This document shows positions 12,471-24,378 of a stretch of 64,000 bases of DNA, piece by piece. The first letter of the stretch is position 1; every line of letters starts with the position of its first letter. Source of the DNA: Rattus norvegicus (taxonomy: Eukaryota; Chordata; Mammalia; Rodentia; Muridae); contig NC_086024.1 of NCBI RefSeq assembly GCF_036323735.1, positions 67,452,424 to 67,516,423 on the forward strand, given 5' to 3'. The translations under genes were made by a program, and so were the position numbers. Under the pieces are notes generated by a model that did no database searches, had not been told where the DNA came from, and was given only the letters and a program-made list of their open reading frames with translations.

Positions 12471-13190
12471 AATAATTAAAGAAATTTCCCATAAATTTGA
12501 AAGAAAGGGGAATGCATAATGCATGGGGAAGGTTAGAGGAAGGAAAAACAAGAGCAAGAAATGATGGAATTATGTTTTAATATCAACAATAAAGAGCAAT
12601 TTTCCTGAAAAATATAGATTCTTTTAAAGCAAAAGAACAAAAGTTATATACAAAAGGACCTATTTACAGACCAATACCATGAGAGAAATGTGATTATAAA
12701 ACGTGTGATGAGACCAGAACATTCCACCTGTGCTTTGGAGAAGGTTATCATGCAACATTTACTTAGTTGAAGATGGATCAGTACAAGTTTCTATACAGAA
12801 ACTTTAAGGTATTTTTGTTGTTGTTGTTTTATGTTTGTCCAGACCTTCCTATACTGAACATGCAGTGTTGTGACTTTTTTCTGTTTTCATGTTTCTAAAA
12901 GTTAAAAACAAAATGCATTGTCAATAACAATAGTCCTAAAAATCAATTCTTTACAATGTTTACAGTATTTAGGTTTGTTAGCTATGCCACATGTTGAACT
13001 TTTATTTTTTTATAATCTAAAAACACCTTCATTCTAGTGCATTAGGGAAGTGACCAGACAAATATGTCAAGGTTATGTTGCCAGTCTGTCTAATAATCAT
13101 TACTGTAACATATATTTGTTGTTATAAAAAAGCTTGACCTACAGTACTGAGAATACACAGAGCTTTATGAATTTCATTTACCTTGGAAAT
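12470..13190. other. No feature recognised
   Basis: AT-rich DNA with a short (TTG)n at about 12820. No repeat family or coding signal seen. Confidence 0.5.
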
Positions 13191-13527
13191 TGTCTTAGTC
13201 ACTATTTTATTGCTGTAAAGGAACACCATGACCAAGGGACCTTTTATTTTAAAAAAGAAATTAACTATTTCAGAGGCTTAGTCTGATATCATAGTAGAGA
13301 TCATGGGATTGTAGCTGTGACTGGAGTCTATATTCTAACACGAAGGAAAAATAGGGACACAGGTTTTGGATTAGACATTTGAAACTTTAAAGCTCACCCC
13401 TGTGACATATTTTGTTCAAATAAAGCCATACCTCAGAATCCTTCTAATCCTTCAAATTGTGCTACTTTCTGGTAACTAGTCAATCAAACATGAGCTTGGG
13501 GGTGTTATTTGTATTCAAACCACCACA
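13191..13527 (-). mobile_element. MT-like (MaLR) LTR, antisense
   Basis: The plus strand runs from TGTCTTAGTC...TTGCTGTAAAGG...CACCATGACCA to '...attcaaaccaccaca', the complement of the rodent TGTGGTGGTTTGAAT...AAGACA repeat. Related copies lie at 38452-38827 (antisense) and 56729-57047 (sense). Flanking gaaat/gtaat may be a decayed 5-bp duplication. Family assignment to MT/MaLR is from memory. Confidence 0.7.
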
Positions 13528-14003
13528 GTAATCTTAGGTTCTATTAGCTATGCTTTCAGTGATAAATGTTGGAAGAAATTCCGGGTCCAAATGAAACTGG
13601 TAACTATTAGATTTGTAAGGTTCACTTTTCTATTGTCCAGTTACTTCTCACATTGCTCTCTCTGCATTTCCTACTTGTCACTCTTACACAAGAAATAGAA
13701 AATTCAGGGACCCAATGCCCAGCTACTTACTCTGCATGATAACTTTATACCTGGATTGGAGAAAACCTACCCTCAGCTTTACTATGAGATGCCTCTCTTT
13801 GCAGCAAATGGCTGTGACTGCAGAGATTCATCGATGGCTGCTCAAGATGCTGAAAGATGCTGATAGTTGATGGGGGGTTGGCTGGAACAAGCTCCAGCAA
13901 ACCATTTATATCACTCTCTGCAAACTTAGGGAATGTTGGGAAACAGAGCAAAGGAAAATGTAAGGGGCTGGCATTTTGGAAAAAGTATTTGAAAATGAAA
14001 ATA
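13528..14003. other. No feature recognised
   Basis: Single-copy-looking sequence. A 106-codon antisense open frame (13745-14065) has no recognisable product. Confidence 0.5.
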
Positions 14004-14203
14004 AATGTATAATTTTGAAGACTCTTAAACATATAAAGAAAAAGAAAGATGTAGACTTCACTCATTTTCTTCTGTCCTTGCTGTCTTGAATCCCCTTATG
14101 AACAAAATGAGCTGAAATGTGAATGGTAGTTTGGAGAGAAGTCAGACATTACAATAATTAGAAAGCATAATAAAATAAAATCATTCTTTTCTCTAAACAA
14201 ACC
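14004..14203 (+). repeat. Direct duplication, unit A
   Basis: About 200 bp that recurs, diverged, in the same orientation at 14964-15160. Shared blocks include 'cattttcttctgtccttgctg' and 'tagtttggagagaagtcagacatta'. The unit matches no repeat family I know. The two units are about 960 bp apart. Confidence 0.85.
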
Positions 14204-14850
14204 ATTGCAAGCATGAACTCATGGCAGCTGCATTTATTTGAATTGAACCTGTACAGGACCAACTCTGTCAACAGTCACTCATGGATATGGAAAGGACCTG
14301 TGAGGCTCTACCATTTCCTGCTGTACTGATGGCTGTTAATGGATTCTGCTGGGGGGAGTTATTAATTTTGGTTGTGTATTCACTGCTGTGTTGACCAAGT
14401 TCTAAAGTACAGCTCAAAAACTAGTCACATACATGGTCCTGATTAAACTCAGTGGTCACTAACAAAGAGGGGTATGAGAAAATTATTTGTGGTGAAGAAA
14501 GAGTAGGAGAGAGTTAAAACAAAGTAGGAAATGAGAGTAATAAGTATATATTTTATAAATGTGTCAAATTGTCAAATTTTATTAATTATAATAATAAAAA
14601 AGAACTAGCTCTTAGCAAGTGTAAGTCTCTTCCAGGGAGCCTGAGGCAAACCGCTGGACCTCTCAGAGAAAAGAGAAAAGAGAAGAGGGCTCTATCTCTC
14701 TGCAGACACCTGGCATCTCACCTCCATTGTATGTTGGGGCTCAGGACTTCCCTTTGGAACATCTCTTACTCCCAAGACAGATTGAAACAGAAAGAATTTC
14801 CCAACACATGGAACTATCATTTGTGTCTCATATCTTTAAAGATACATAAG
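14204..14850. other. Spacer between the duplicated units, no gene recognised
   Basis: Apart from the duplicated unit on either side, nothing is recognised. The 141-codon open frame starting at 14569 runs straight through the ID SINE and its A-tail, so it is chance. Confidence 0.5.
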
Positions 14851-14970
14851 AAAAGGCATGTATGGGGTTGGGGATTTAGCTCAGTGGTAGAGCGCTTGCC
14901 TAGGAAGCACAAGGCCCTGGGTTCGGTCCCCAGCTCCGAAAAAAAAAAAAAAAAAGGAAAAGGCATGTAT
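14851..14970 (+). mobile_element. ID SINE (BC1-type) with perfect target-site duplication
   Basis: The body 14864-14957 begins GGGGTTGGGGATTTAGC and contains the tRNA-derived A box (TAGCTCAGTGGTAGAGCGC) and B box (GGTTCGGTCCCC), then an A17 tail. It is flanked by a perfect 13-bp direct repeat AAAAGGCATGTAT (14851-14863 and 14958-14970). Intact boxes and tail make this a young copy. ID elements are especially abundant in rat, which supports the species call. It landed at the left edge of duplicated unit B. Confidence 0.98.
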
Positions 14971-15160
14971 AACTATGAAGAATTTTACCCTTAAAGAGAA
15001 AAACAAAAATGTAGGTTTCTTTCATTTTCTTCTGTCCTTGCTGTTTTGAACGGCTCCAAGAAAAAAATGAGCTGAGATGTAGAAGATAGTTTGGAGAGAA
15101 GTCAGACATTATAATAACCCAAAACACACTAAAATAAGATCATTGCTCTCAGCAAACTGA
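14964..15160 (+). repeat. Direct duplication, unit B
   Basis: The diverged second copy of 14004-14203. Divergence is much larger than expected for the near-perfect ID copy beside it, so the duplication predates the ID insertion. Confidence 0.85.
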
Positions 15161-15840
15161 GACCCACTGGGATTTAAACAGCTAAGTATTTCATTCTTTG
15201 TGAATGATTAATATAAGTAATCCTCTTTTGGGGGTAAAAGAACAAAAATGTATAATAAGGTACACAATCCAGAGTCCAAATACCATACATAGAAATACAT
15301 AGAAATAAAGAATTCAGATGATGAGGAAAAATAGTCTTTATTAAGCTATATAAATAATTATTTCATTTCCTCAGCTTATTTAAATATCATGTGTTTCTGG
15401 ACTGACCATATAGAGGTAAACGTGGCATAAGGAATAATTATAGCCACACTACCATGAATAGTTAAGATCAGATAGCTTGAGCACTCAGTGGAAATCTGAA
15501 TCATCCGTCCCTCAGTTTCTTTTTTGGGTTCTATCCACATTTACCATCTTGTGGAGCTCTTGGGATGAAGAGTCAATGTACAAAACAGCATACATGGATG
15601 TGTGCCATCTGGCTTATTTTCTCAGCCTTCTGCGTGCTGTCTGTGCTTCTGTGTCCTTCCAAACCACCTTCAGAAACATATTGACTTCATGACTTTGTCA
15701 GTAGAGAGGGAAATAGCCTCTCTTTTCCTAGACTGTCTATGGTGTCCCAACAAACTTCTGGAATGCTGTAGTGCTTTTTCTTATTAAGACAGTAGCATCA
15801 CTGAGATATAATTCATGGACTGCATTTTCCCCCTCTCGGT
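15161..15840. other. No feature recognised
   Basis: AT-rich; open frames of no more than 71 codons without recognisable product. Confidence 0.5.
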
Positions 15841-15844
15841 ATAC

Positions 15845-15945
15845 AGGCTAGGCTTGTAGTCCTAATGAGGGAGGCTGTAGTAGAGGGATTGTTTGAATCC
15901 GTAAATCTGAGGCAAACTTTGGCAACACAGTGAGACTGCATCCAG
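15845..15945 (+). mobile_element. Possible 7SL-derived (proto-B1-like) SINE
   Basis: The order 'ggcttgtagtcctaatgaggg', 'ggattgtttgaatc', 'ggcaacacagtgagactgcatc' follows the Alu/B1 left-arm plan, but it is much decayed. Confidence 0.45.
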
Positions 15946-15946
15946 C

Positions 15947-16336
15947 TGTGCCGGCTAGTTTTAGGTCGACCTGACACAAGCTAGATTTATCAGAAAAGAA
16001 GTTACCTTAAAGGAGAAAATGCCTCATGAGATCAGGCTGTAGGGCATTTTCTTAATTAGTGACTGACAGGAGAGAACCCAGCCCAGTGTGGGTAGTGCCA
16101 TTCCTGGTAAGGTGGGGCTAGGTTCTATAGGAAAGCAGACCAAACAAGCCATGTGAAACAAGCTATTAACCAGCACCCCTCCATAGCTGCTGTATCAGTT
16201 CCTGCCTCCAGGTTCATGCCCTGTTTGATTTCCTGTCCTGATTTCCTCTGGAAGTATAAGCTAAATAAACAATTTCCTCCCCAACTTGATTTTTGGTTAT
16301 AGTGTTTCATTACAACAGCAGAAATCATAACAAAGA
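15947..16336 (+). mobile_element. LTR-like rodent repeat (type 2), copy 1
   Basis: About 390 bp with the same order of blocks as 25337-25743: 'ggctgtagggcattttctta', 'cccagcccagtgtggg', 'caggttcatgccctgttt', an AATAAA near the 3' end, 'gtgtttcattacaacag'. This is a MaLR-type LTR layout; the exact family is not certain. Confidence 0.6.
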
Positions 16337-16344
16337 TACTAGCT

Positions 16345-16980
16345 AACTAAAGCTAAAAACTTTACGATTTGTGTTTTCTCCAGAATTCATTACCAGAAAT
16401 ATTTGTAATAAAATTTGCTATTTTAAGCACTGTTGCACAAACATTGATGCTATATTTTTTCAATGACACAAATAGAAATTCTGAGCCACGAAATAATAAC
16501 TCTTTATTACCAGCCCCTGGTAAATTCTATTCTAGTGTCTATAAATTTGCATGTTCTTGGTATCTTCCATAAATGTCCTCATATAGTATATGTCCTTCTG
16601 TGATTACCTTCTTTTGATTAACATGTTTTCAAGACATTTACATGTTGTAGTATGCATCTGGGTTTATTCCTTTCAGTGGATGAATAACATCCATTGTATT
16701 GGTAATAATTTGGTTTATCTATTCATTTGTCAATAGGCTCTTGTGTTGTTTTCAACTTTAGACTACTAGAAACAATGCCGCTATACATGTGGAGGGTCAA
16801 ATAGTAATTTATGTTACTGGTTTTCATTTCTCTGAGTATATATCTGGCAATGGAACTGTTGGATTATATTTCAGTTCTATGTTTATTATTTTGAGGAACA
16901 ACTCAACTGTTTGCCACAGTGGTTGTGACATTGCTCATTTCCCCCAACAATACATAATGGTCAATGGTTTTATATAAACA
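16345..16980 (-). mobile_element. Ancient mammalian L1 (L1M-type), antisense
   Basis: The plus strand shows decayed antisense L1 landmarks: 'ccagcccctggtaaattctattctagtgtctat', 'catgttgtagtatgcatctg', 'tatctattcatttgtcaatagg', 'ggcaatggaactgttggatt', 'gaacaactcaactgtttgccacagtggttg'. The divergence is far higher than in the rat L1s here, so it predates rodents. No coding capacity. Confidence 0.88.
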
Positions 16981-19062
16981 TCACATTATATATTCTCTAA
17001 GATAGAAAATAAGGAGTAGCTCAGATGGGACAGTTTAAAATGACACCCCTAACCCACTATTGTTTGGGTCACAACTGGGTTCTTAAATGCATCTGTTCTA
17101 CTTTGGCTACTATCAGTTGCTTTAGTGCATTCTGTTGGTTGCACTTATTCCTGGTCAATGTTTGCTCTCTAGTCACTGATTCTGTTTGAATTCTAGTCCT
17201 AGGAATCTCTAAAGGATTAATGCACATTAAACAATAAACAAATGCAGAAATGAAAGCCAGTTGTCAACCACCTTGAGATAAAAATCTGTGCCTGGGTTCT
17301 TTAATAAACTTAAGAAAAGATAATGGCACTAATTAAATAAGAATGAGCGAATCCATTCATTCAACTAGTTGTGAAGTGGTTGATAGCCTAAGCTATCAGA
17401 GGAGGTACTGAGGTGGGCTGAGTTGTTCAAGGCCTCTTTTTGGGATATGCCTGCGAGAGAACCATCAGGTTGCAATACAGATATAGCCATTGTGAAGGAA
17501 GAAAGAAAGACAAAGTCATGTGGAGCCAGTCAAGGTGGCTATGTAATCTGAGGCAGGTTAACATAGTAGTTGGGAGTTCTCTAACTATAGTTGGCCATCT
17601 AAGGGGACCATTGTCTCCCAGGATTAAGTGGGCTTCAGTATCCTGGTATATGCTTGATCTCATGCTGGAAGCAGCTGGGAGTCTTGACTTTAACACATGC
17701 AACATCTGGCATGATAATTGTAGTTCTAGAAGTACAATTCCATCGAAATCAAGTAAAATTTTGTGTGGGAACACAGCTTTACTGATCCAGGGGATTTTTG
17801 AAAAAGGACAATCTACTTGGAAGATCTTTTGCCGTTTCAGATTAGAGACTGTTACTCCTGATAGTCCTCTAGAGTAGTCACATATGATAAATTTACTTAT
17901 TCCAGCTAACATGGTGTTGCCAGAGGCATGGGGGCATCTATGAGAAAGAGTTCTAAATCAACACACTTTAAGAAAGAATCACTAAGGTAGCCCATTGACT
18001 ACCTATGGTTTTGAGGGAGCCCTGATAACTGTGATGAGCCATCCTCTAACCAACTAGCTCACATGAGATCAGAACTGAAAACTAAGGCTCTTGGATCCTA
18101 ATTCAGCATGCCACACAAGACCTTTAGATGATAGCTCATTTCTCCTTTAGGATCTTGCTCTGACTATTCTCATCGTGCTTGATTTCTCCCTTTGGGACTT
18201 TATTTTGGAGTGGTATTTCACCTGATATGCACCCTGTATAATCTCACTCGTGCCTTGCTCTTCTGTTTTTTCTCTTCAACACCCTCACTTAGCTCTCTTC
18301 TATTTCTCAATATGCACACCCCACACATCACTTGTAATAACAAATTCTCACTCTGTTTCCCATAAATAAAGATAGACTACATTCATTCCCTATAAATGTA
18401 TGGCTCTTATACCTTGATTGAGGGTCCATTGAGCAGAACAAACAGGAGCAATCTCCACACTGGGCATAACTTGGGTCTCTTCCACCTGTGTTAAGACAAT
18501 CCACACAGGACCTCTGGGCCCTATGGCTTATCTTCACAGAAGGAAGAAAAGACTAATGTGCACAGAATAAACTTTTGGGGTCAATGGCCTTAAAATGCCT
18601 TCCAATAAAATCAAATAACTCTAGTCATACCAGAAATATATTCTCCAAGGGGGCATGGAGCAAAATTAGAGAAGTACCATAAATTACAGGCAGGACAAGG
18701 GTAGTTTGATTAATTAGTAACACGTATCATGCATCACAATGTACATTCAATGCACCCGCTATGCACCAGTTCTTAGCTGTGTATTACCTTTAAATAATCC
18801 CTGTTCCCTAAGGGAACACTTCAGGCTCCATTCATTTACTAAAGACTCTTATTTTTCCCAGTCTCCAGTGACATCTCATCTCTCCAGGACCCAGGCTGCT
18901 CTTGTACTGAATGAGGAGAGCCTAGAGAGATTTTGCTATTCTTGTTTTCTCTGCATGTTTCTAGGGACAGTCTGTGCTTCCTATTAAGTTTCTTGGGTGG
19001 TGCAGAGTTTACTTTTTATATTTAAGGTGATTTAAAAAAAATAAGACTATGAAAAAATTTTA
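16981..19062. other. No clear feature; open frames on both strands at 17427-17912
   Basis: No repeat family is recognised. At 17440-17877 the plus strand is open for 145 codons while the minus strand is open for 161 codons over 17427-17912. Neither has a recognisable domain or a start context I would trust. It may be unannotated retroviral DNA or chance. 18000-19060 is single-copy-looking. Confidence 0.4.
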
Positions 19063-19363
19063 TGAAATAAAAGAACGACGCGTGGACAACAGGATCCTTC
19101 TGCACCAAAGCGTTTATTGCATCTTAAAGAGGAAGAGAGTGAGCCCCAGAATGGCGCTGCTTATATACACCCTAATGTGGTGTGTCCACGCCTGATTGGT
19201 TGCTTACCCATGATCTCATTGGCACGCCCCGGGGTGAGCAAAGACTTGGCGTGAACACACTCTTGCACATGCGCACACAGCTAGTTTCCTGAAAGGAAGT
19301 CGGGCTGGCGCAGCGGAAGCCAGCGCCATCTTGTAACGGCGAATGCTATCGCGGCTTTCCACA
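19063..19363 (-). mobile_element. 3' LTR of IAP-like endogenous retrovirus, antisense
   Basis: In reverse complement it starts TGTGGAAAGCCGCGATAGC (19363), carries a CAAGATGGCGC motif, a TATA box (TATATAAGC, about 19160-19168) and AATAAACGC (19113-19118), then a short U5. It is preceded on the element strand by a polypurine tract (complement of CTCCCCCTTTTTG, 19364-19376), which marks it as the 3' LTR. Unlike its neighbourhood it is GC-rich and CpG-containing. The U5 end near 19063 is approximate. Confidence 0.85.
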
Positions 19364-22300
19364 TCTCCCCCTTTTTGTTTTACTAGAATGAGGCTGGTCT
19401 AGGCCTCTGTAGTTACGTCCATCTGTTGTGGCTCCTGTCTTAGGTCGTTCCTCTAATGTCACAGCCTTATCCGTCGTAGGGTAACCCTATCGCCACCGGG
19501 CCCCATGTCTTAGATTGGTCTGTGCATGAGGAAAGTTGCCCGTCTCTGGATACCGCAGTGTTGTGTGACAGTAACTGCTAAACGACCTAGGGCGAACTCT
19601 ACAAAAGAGGCCAGCCAGAAAATGAGTTAGTGGGGAAATCATGATCACCCTATCGTGTGCAATGAGGAAACCTCAGCGATGTAGAAGGGCTGATCAAAGA
19701 ATCATTGAGTCTCTCTCATCCCAGTGCAATGGATCCACAAATCCATGGGGTGCAAGAGCAGAGAACTCAGATGCCAACTAATTCCTGAGCATAGATAACC
19801 AAATTCCAGGGGAGGCCCCTTGTTCAATGGCCACAAGTGCTTGAGTGACAACGACTTTGTCACGTTTCTGTTGAGATCTGAGTTTGCAAACCAACCATAG
19901 CATGAACACTAATCCACAGCATAGGGCTGTACCAAACAGAGCCACTCCCGATAAGTAGTGGGCACCTCATCTGGTTCTCCTCAGCTGCTACCACCAAGGG
20001 CCGTAGTCAAGCCGCTCCTATAATAAAATTTAGAATTCCCAATTGTTAGCAACTACTCCAGAAAGTTCACCCACTGTGCTTACCTAACAATAGATTGGGG
20101 GAGGGTAATTCTAGACACTGCAGACACAATGGCTGCAGCAGTAATGGCTGCTACAATAGCAGCAAAAGTAACAAGGTCTTTCCCAGGACAGTTTAGGATC
20201 GGTCATTCTTCTCTGGAACAACCAGCAGGCAATGGAACCATGTCTGAGATCTGTACAACCAGGGCAGAGTTCCCCAGTCCACAGCAGTTTCAGGCAGATG
20301 GCATTCCTGTGAAGCTACAGACTGCAAAATGACAACACCAGTTAAGGCAGCAAGAATTGCCAGGAGAATGAGGGGGGCAAGGGTAATGGAGTCCAGTCTT
20401 CTCCAGCAAGCAGCAGTGCACAGAGGGTCTGAGCATAGACCACAGTGGGACGGGACACACGCAGTGGTTGACAAAAGATGAGGGGGGATCTTCCAACTTC
20501 CTCTCAGGGCAGAGGAATGACTTCAGGGACCCGAACCATGAAAGCTGAATCTTCATGCAATCAGGATCAGCAAGTCTCACCAACCACTCAGGCAGCTGGC
20601 ATACTCTGGTAGCATCCTGTAGAAAAAACACAAAGATTCCCTCTTCCCCATATAAAATATCTGAACAGGATCATGTCAATATGTGAATCTTTTTATTTTA
20701 CCTAGGTAGAAGTATGCCTAGTTGTAGGGTGCCATAAACACTCAAGGGTTCCTTGGCATCCAAATTTTAAAATTGAAATAAAAGGAGCATTATTTAGCAT
20801 ACAGGGATAACTCCCCCTTTTAATTTATTAAGATATAAACTGTCTAGTATCATTGTCCTCCCTCGTTAAGGGGTCTAGGCAATCCAGTTTGAGTTCTTAA
20901 ATGGCCTCTAAAGGAACAGTATTTAGTGTTCTTAACCAGTAAGCCATCTCTCTAGCACCTCACAAACTTTATTTCCAATGAGGATAACAAAGACCTAAGT
21001 CCTCTGGTAAGGTGAGGTACTTAGCCAACTAACATATCCTTAGAAGTTTAAAATTAGTTTTAAATATTCTTTTCTGGAGTAGTGTAACAGCTACTCCCCA
21101 AATATTAAAGCTCATTTTGAGACCAAAGGTTTGTAGTAAAAATTTCTATATACACTGAAAGATTTAAAGTTCTAACTTCTTACACTGAAGAAGCGACAAA
21201 ATTATATAATATAAGGCTATTAGCCATTCCTTTGTAAAAATTCTAATGATATCCTTTTATGGGCTCTCTAAAATTATAAGCAAGCTCACGAAATGAAAAC
21301 TCACAATCGCCAGGACATCCTCTAAATCTATCTTGAAATGGCAGTTGGAGTAAGCAAACAGGCTGTAATGCTCTCACAAGTTCTAAAACCTCATCGATCC
21401 TTCGTAAATCCTGTAACAATCTCTATCTGTTTGATTTTTTCTCAATAATAAATAAGTTTGAGTTAGTCAATGAAACACTGGCAATCCTTAATCACAATCC
21501 TTAAGTTCTCCTTGTAACATCAGAGCAAAACTACAAGGTCACCTGAGTTCTGAGTAGTGACTAGGCAGCTGTCCTTGCGGCAGTGAAATTAGCATTAAAA
21601 TACAGATAACTTCAGGGCAAACCACAACTTTGGAAAGCAAAACTCAACCTCCAACAACCTAGTCTCCAAAATCCAGTCTTCAAAACGCCGAGTCTGTCCT
21701 TCATGCTACAAAGTTTGACTGCCAATTCCTACATATGAACACACGATGGTGCAGTCTTCAATACCTCAACAAAGAGACATTGTCCTAAATTCTTTTAGAA
21801 GCCTGGTTTTTAGAATAAGAATTCCATAAAAATATTATCTCAATTTAGACCTATTTCCCTAGGTTGGCCCATGTCACATGTTGTCTAGAATGACTTTATC
21901 CAAATTACAATTTTAAGCCAACTTTCTGTTGCCAATGTTACACCTTTTTAACCATATCTAATAACTTAAAAGCCAATAGTACATAACCAAGGCGTGTAGA
22001 GCATATTTATACATTTAAAACCAATCAGAAACAAAATTGAATTGGCTACACAAATCTTTAATATTTAGACCAAGCACCATTTTTACTTTTCTAGCTATGA
22101 TTTTAAGAGAAACACCTTGTCACCTGCTAAATCTAATAATAAGTCAGTGATTTTTCTAAGAGAAACAGCCATCAGCTCCTGTACCAAAGAAGCTGAGGAG
22201 CTGCTGGCGCCTTTAAGATCAGCTCATGTAGATGCTCAGCCCCCAGGCAGCTTCTCCAGCTGACCTAGACACCTGGCTACAGGTACAGGGCTCCAAGGAC

Positions 22301-22973
22301 TGATTGAAACTGCTTTTTATTCATTTGTTCCTTTTTTGAAACGAGTTAAAACCAAATCAAGGTGTGAACGACTGACAGATAAAGTTTTTACCATTTTTTT
22401 CTTTTGAACATGAAACATAAACAAAAACCACAGACATAAACTGACAGACATGGACAGCTTGGTGCACCAAGGACAGACAATAGACAGAGGGGAAAAAACT
22501 AGATGGTGTCCCACCGAAGGCACCCAGTTTCCAATAGGAGTCAGCAGAGAGGTAGGATTTCCCCTTTCCCACCACTTCCACGGTGATCATCCACTCGAGT
22601 GGAGTTGATATGGCGATGGATTGTCTGAATTCCTGGACTAGTCCATCAACATGTTGAAACCAAATTCCTGTAAGATACTGAGATATATTACAGATATCTG
22701 AGCAGCACGACTGACATTCACAAATGGTATGGAAGTGAAACACAGTCCTGAATATTTCTACTCACAACCCAATTACATTAACTCCATCAAGCTGTGCATG
22801 GGCGTTGAGATGTCCTTGGGGGTAGGGGGTAGGAAAAATGAAACTAATGCTGTAGCTGATGTGTTCTGACTGGTCCCAGCTAAAAGTCCTTGAGACCAGG
22901 AATCCAAGTAGGCACACTCTGTAAAATACAACTCTGAAGACAAAAGTTTAGAATTGAGATATCTTTTTGTGGG
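19364..22973 (-). mobile_element. Interior of the IAP-like provirus, internally deleted and non-coding
   Basis: This lies between the 3' LTR and the 5' LTR remnant. At about 3.6 kb it is half the usual betaretrovirus-like interior, and no gag, protease or polymerase pattern is visible. Short open stretches (22773-23030, 22357-22743, 20290-20631 on the minus strand) may be envelope relics, judged only by position near the 3' LTR and Cys/Trp-rich composition. All are broken, with no product expected. A B2 fragment sits inside. Confidence 0.55.
20912..20960 (-). mobile_element. B2/B3 SINE end fragment, antisense
   Basis: 'gtgttcttaaccagtaagccatctctctagc' is the complement of the tRNA-derived 5' end of B2/B3. 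It lies inside the proviral interior, so it arrived later or marks a patchwork interior. Confidence 0.6.
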
Positions 22974-23029
22974 GCACAGCGGAAGCCAGCGCCATCTTGT
23001 AACGGCGAATGCTATCGTGGCTTTCCACA
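22974..23029 (-). mobile_element. Remnant of the 5' LTR (first 56 bp of U3)
   Basis: In reverse complement it starts TGTGGAAAGCCACGATAGC and matches the first 56 bp of the 3' LTR with about two differences. Similarity then stops and interior sequence begins. The rest of U3, R, U5, the primer-binding site and the gag-pol side are missing. Confidence 0.85.
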
Positions 23030-23094
23030 TATTAATAGATGGGGGGTCTACTCTTACTGATATGCTATGACTGGTTGATATCCATTAAGGCTGG

Positions 23095-23240
23095 CCCTTT
23101 TCTGAAAAGAAATGAAGGAGAAGTGGATGTAGGGAGAGGGGGAACTTGTGAAGGAGACTAGGAGGAGAGGAGGGAGGTGAAACTGTGGTGAGAACAAAAA
23201 TAAATAAAATAAAATTAAAATAAAAAAATAAAAACTTTGA
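23095..23240 (+). mobile_element. L1/Lx 3' UTR tail fragment
   Basis: Purine-rich 'gggagagggggaac...ggagggaggtgaaactgtgg' followed by (AATAAAATAAA)n-like A-rich tail, the usual end of an Lx element. No ORF2 part is visible. Confidence 0.5.
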
Positions 23241-24263
23241 TCAACAAAATAAGGACCAAGGCTGAGAAGTGCAAATAACAATGGCAACTCCCAATATTGG
23301 TAGAGCTTGGGAGCAAGTCACTGCCTTTTCCCATTTGGTAACGAATTCAACCTCAAACTCATCCTGAGCTATTATTATATTGCACGAGAACACCCACTTA
23401 TCAGCAAACAAGTATTCTGTACTACTAAGATTTTCCTGTTAATATTTATAAAGTAGTTACTCTGTCAGGCAGGGGCTTCCTACAGTCTCAGGTAATATAC
23501 TATGAAATAAATGCTTTTATCAACACACTCTGGCAGGTGAATATATAGAAACACATGTCAGAGGGTAGTAAAATTATGATCTGAGTCTGTACAGTCTGAA
23601 TCCAGAGCCCTACTCTGGACTACTCTATGGGGTTTACAGGTACTCTAATGAACACAGAAAGGAATACGTATTCAGTTAAATCTGATAAACACTACAAACC
23701 AAAAGTACAAGATGCCATGAAACAATTTAGGAGGAATTTTGAGAGCCAGGGGAATAGGAAAAACTTAAACTGAGGTCTTCAGAAGGGATTGGAGCAAGAT
23801 AGGGTGTTGGGAGAAAGTGAGAAGAGGATGCTAGACAAAGGACATTAGGCAAAATAGGAAAAGAGGAAAAGAAGTTAGGCTTTCAAGAACCTGGAAGACT
23901 ATTGTTTCTCTGCTGAGTGAAGAACATGGGTGACATGGAGAAGTCTTAGAGGCAGAGGTGGGACTTGGCACTCAATATTAGGAATCGCTCTACCCTAAGA
24001 GCATTTCAGACACTGATGGATGGAAAGGTCTGGAGATCTAAAAAGTCACTGCAGGTCCCATGAGATGAGAAGTAGGGGACTGAATGCAGAAGTGGGGAGA
24101 ATGCAAAGGAGGTATATTTGGAGAAAAATGTAAAAGTTTAGAAGAAAAAGTTGACACAGAAGTTGATGTAATGGGAAAGAAGGAAATGTGAAAGAAGCCC
24201 TGGTCAGTGGCAAATTCTTGATGATGGTCCTATTCCTTAGAACAAACATCAAAGTTAAACCAG
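23241..24263. other. No feature recognised
   Basis: Single-copy-looking, purine-rich on the plus strand from 23750 to 24230; no coding signal. Confidence 0.5.
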
Positions 24264-24264
24264 A

Positions 24265-24378
24265 CTGGGGTATGGCGGTGAAGGCCTTCAATCTCAGCAT
24301 CAGGGAGACTAAGGCAGGACCGTTCATGAATTCAGACCCGCTATGACTACATCACTATATAGCAAGATACCATTTCAG
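24265..24378 (+). mobile_element. B1 SINE, diverged
   Basis: Order of B1 blocks: 'ggggtatggcggtgaaggcc', 'aatctcagcatcagggagact', 'aggcaggaccgttcatgaattc', 'gactacat'. 3' end decayed. Confidence 0.8.

Noticed and set aside
14864..14940. tRNA gene
   Set aside because: The A and B boxes are tRNA-like, but the sequence, A-tail and target duplication identify an ID SINE.
14569..14994. 141-codon open frame
   Set aside because: It reads through the ID SINE and its A-tail; no recognisable product.
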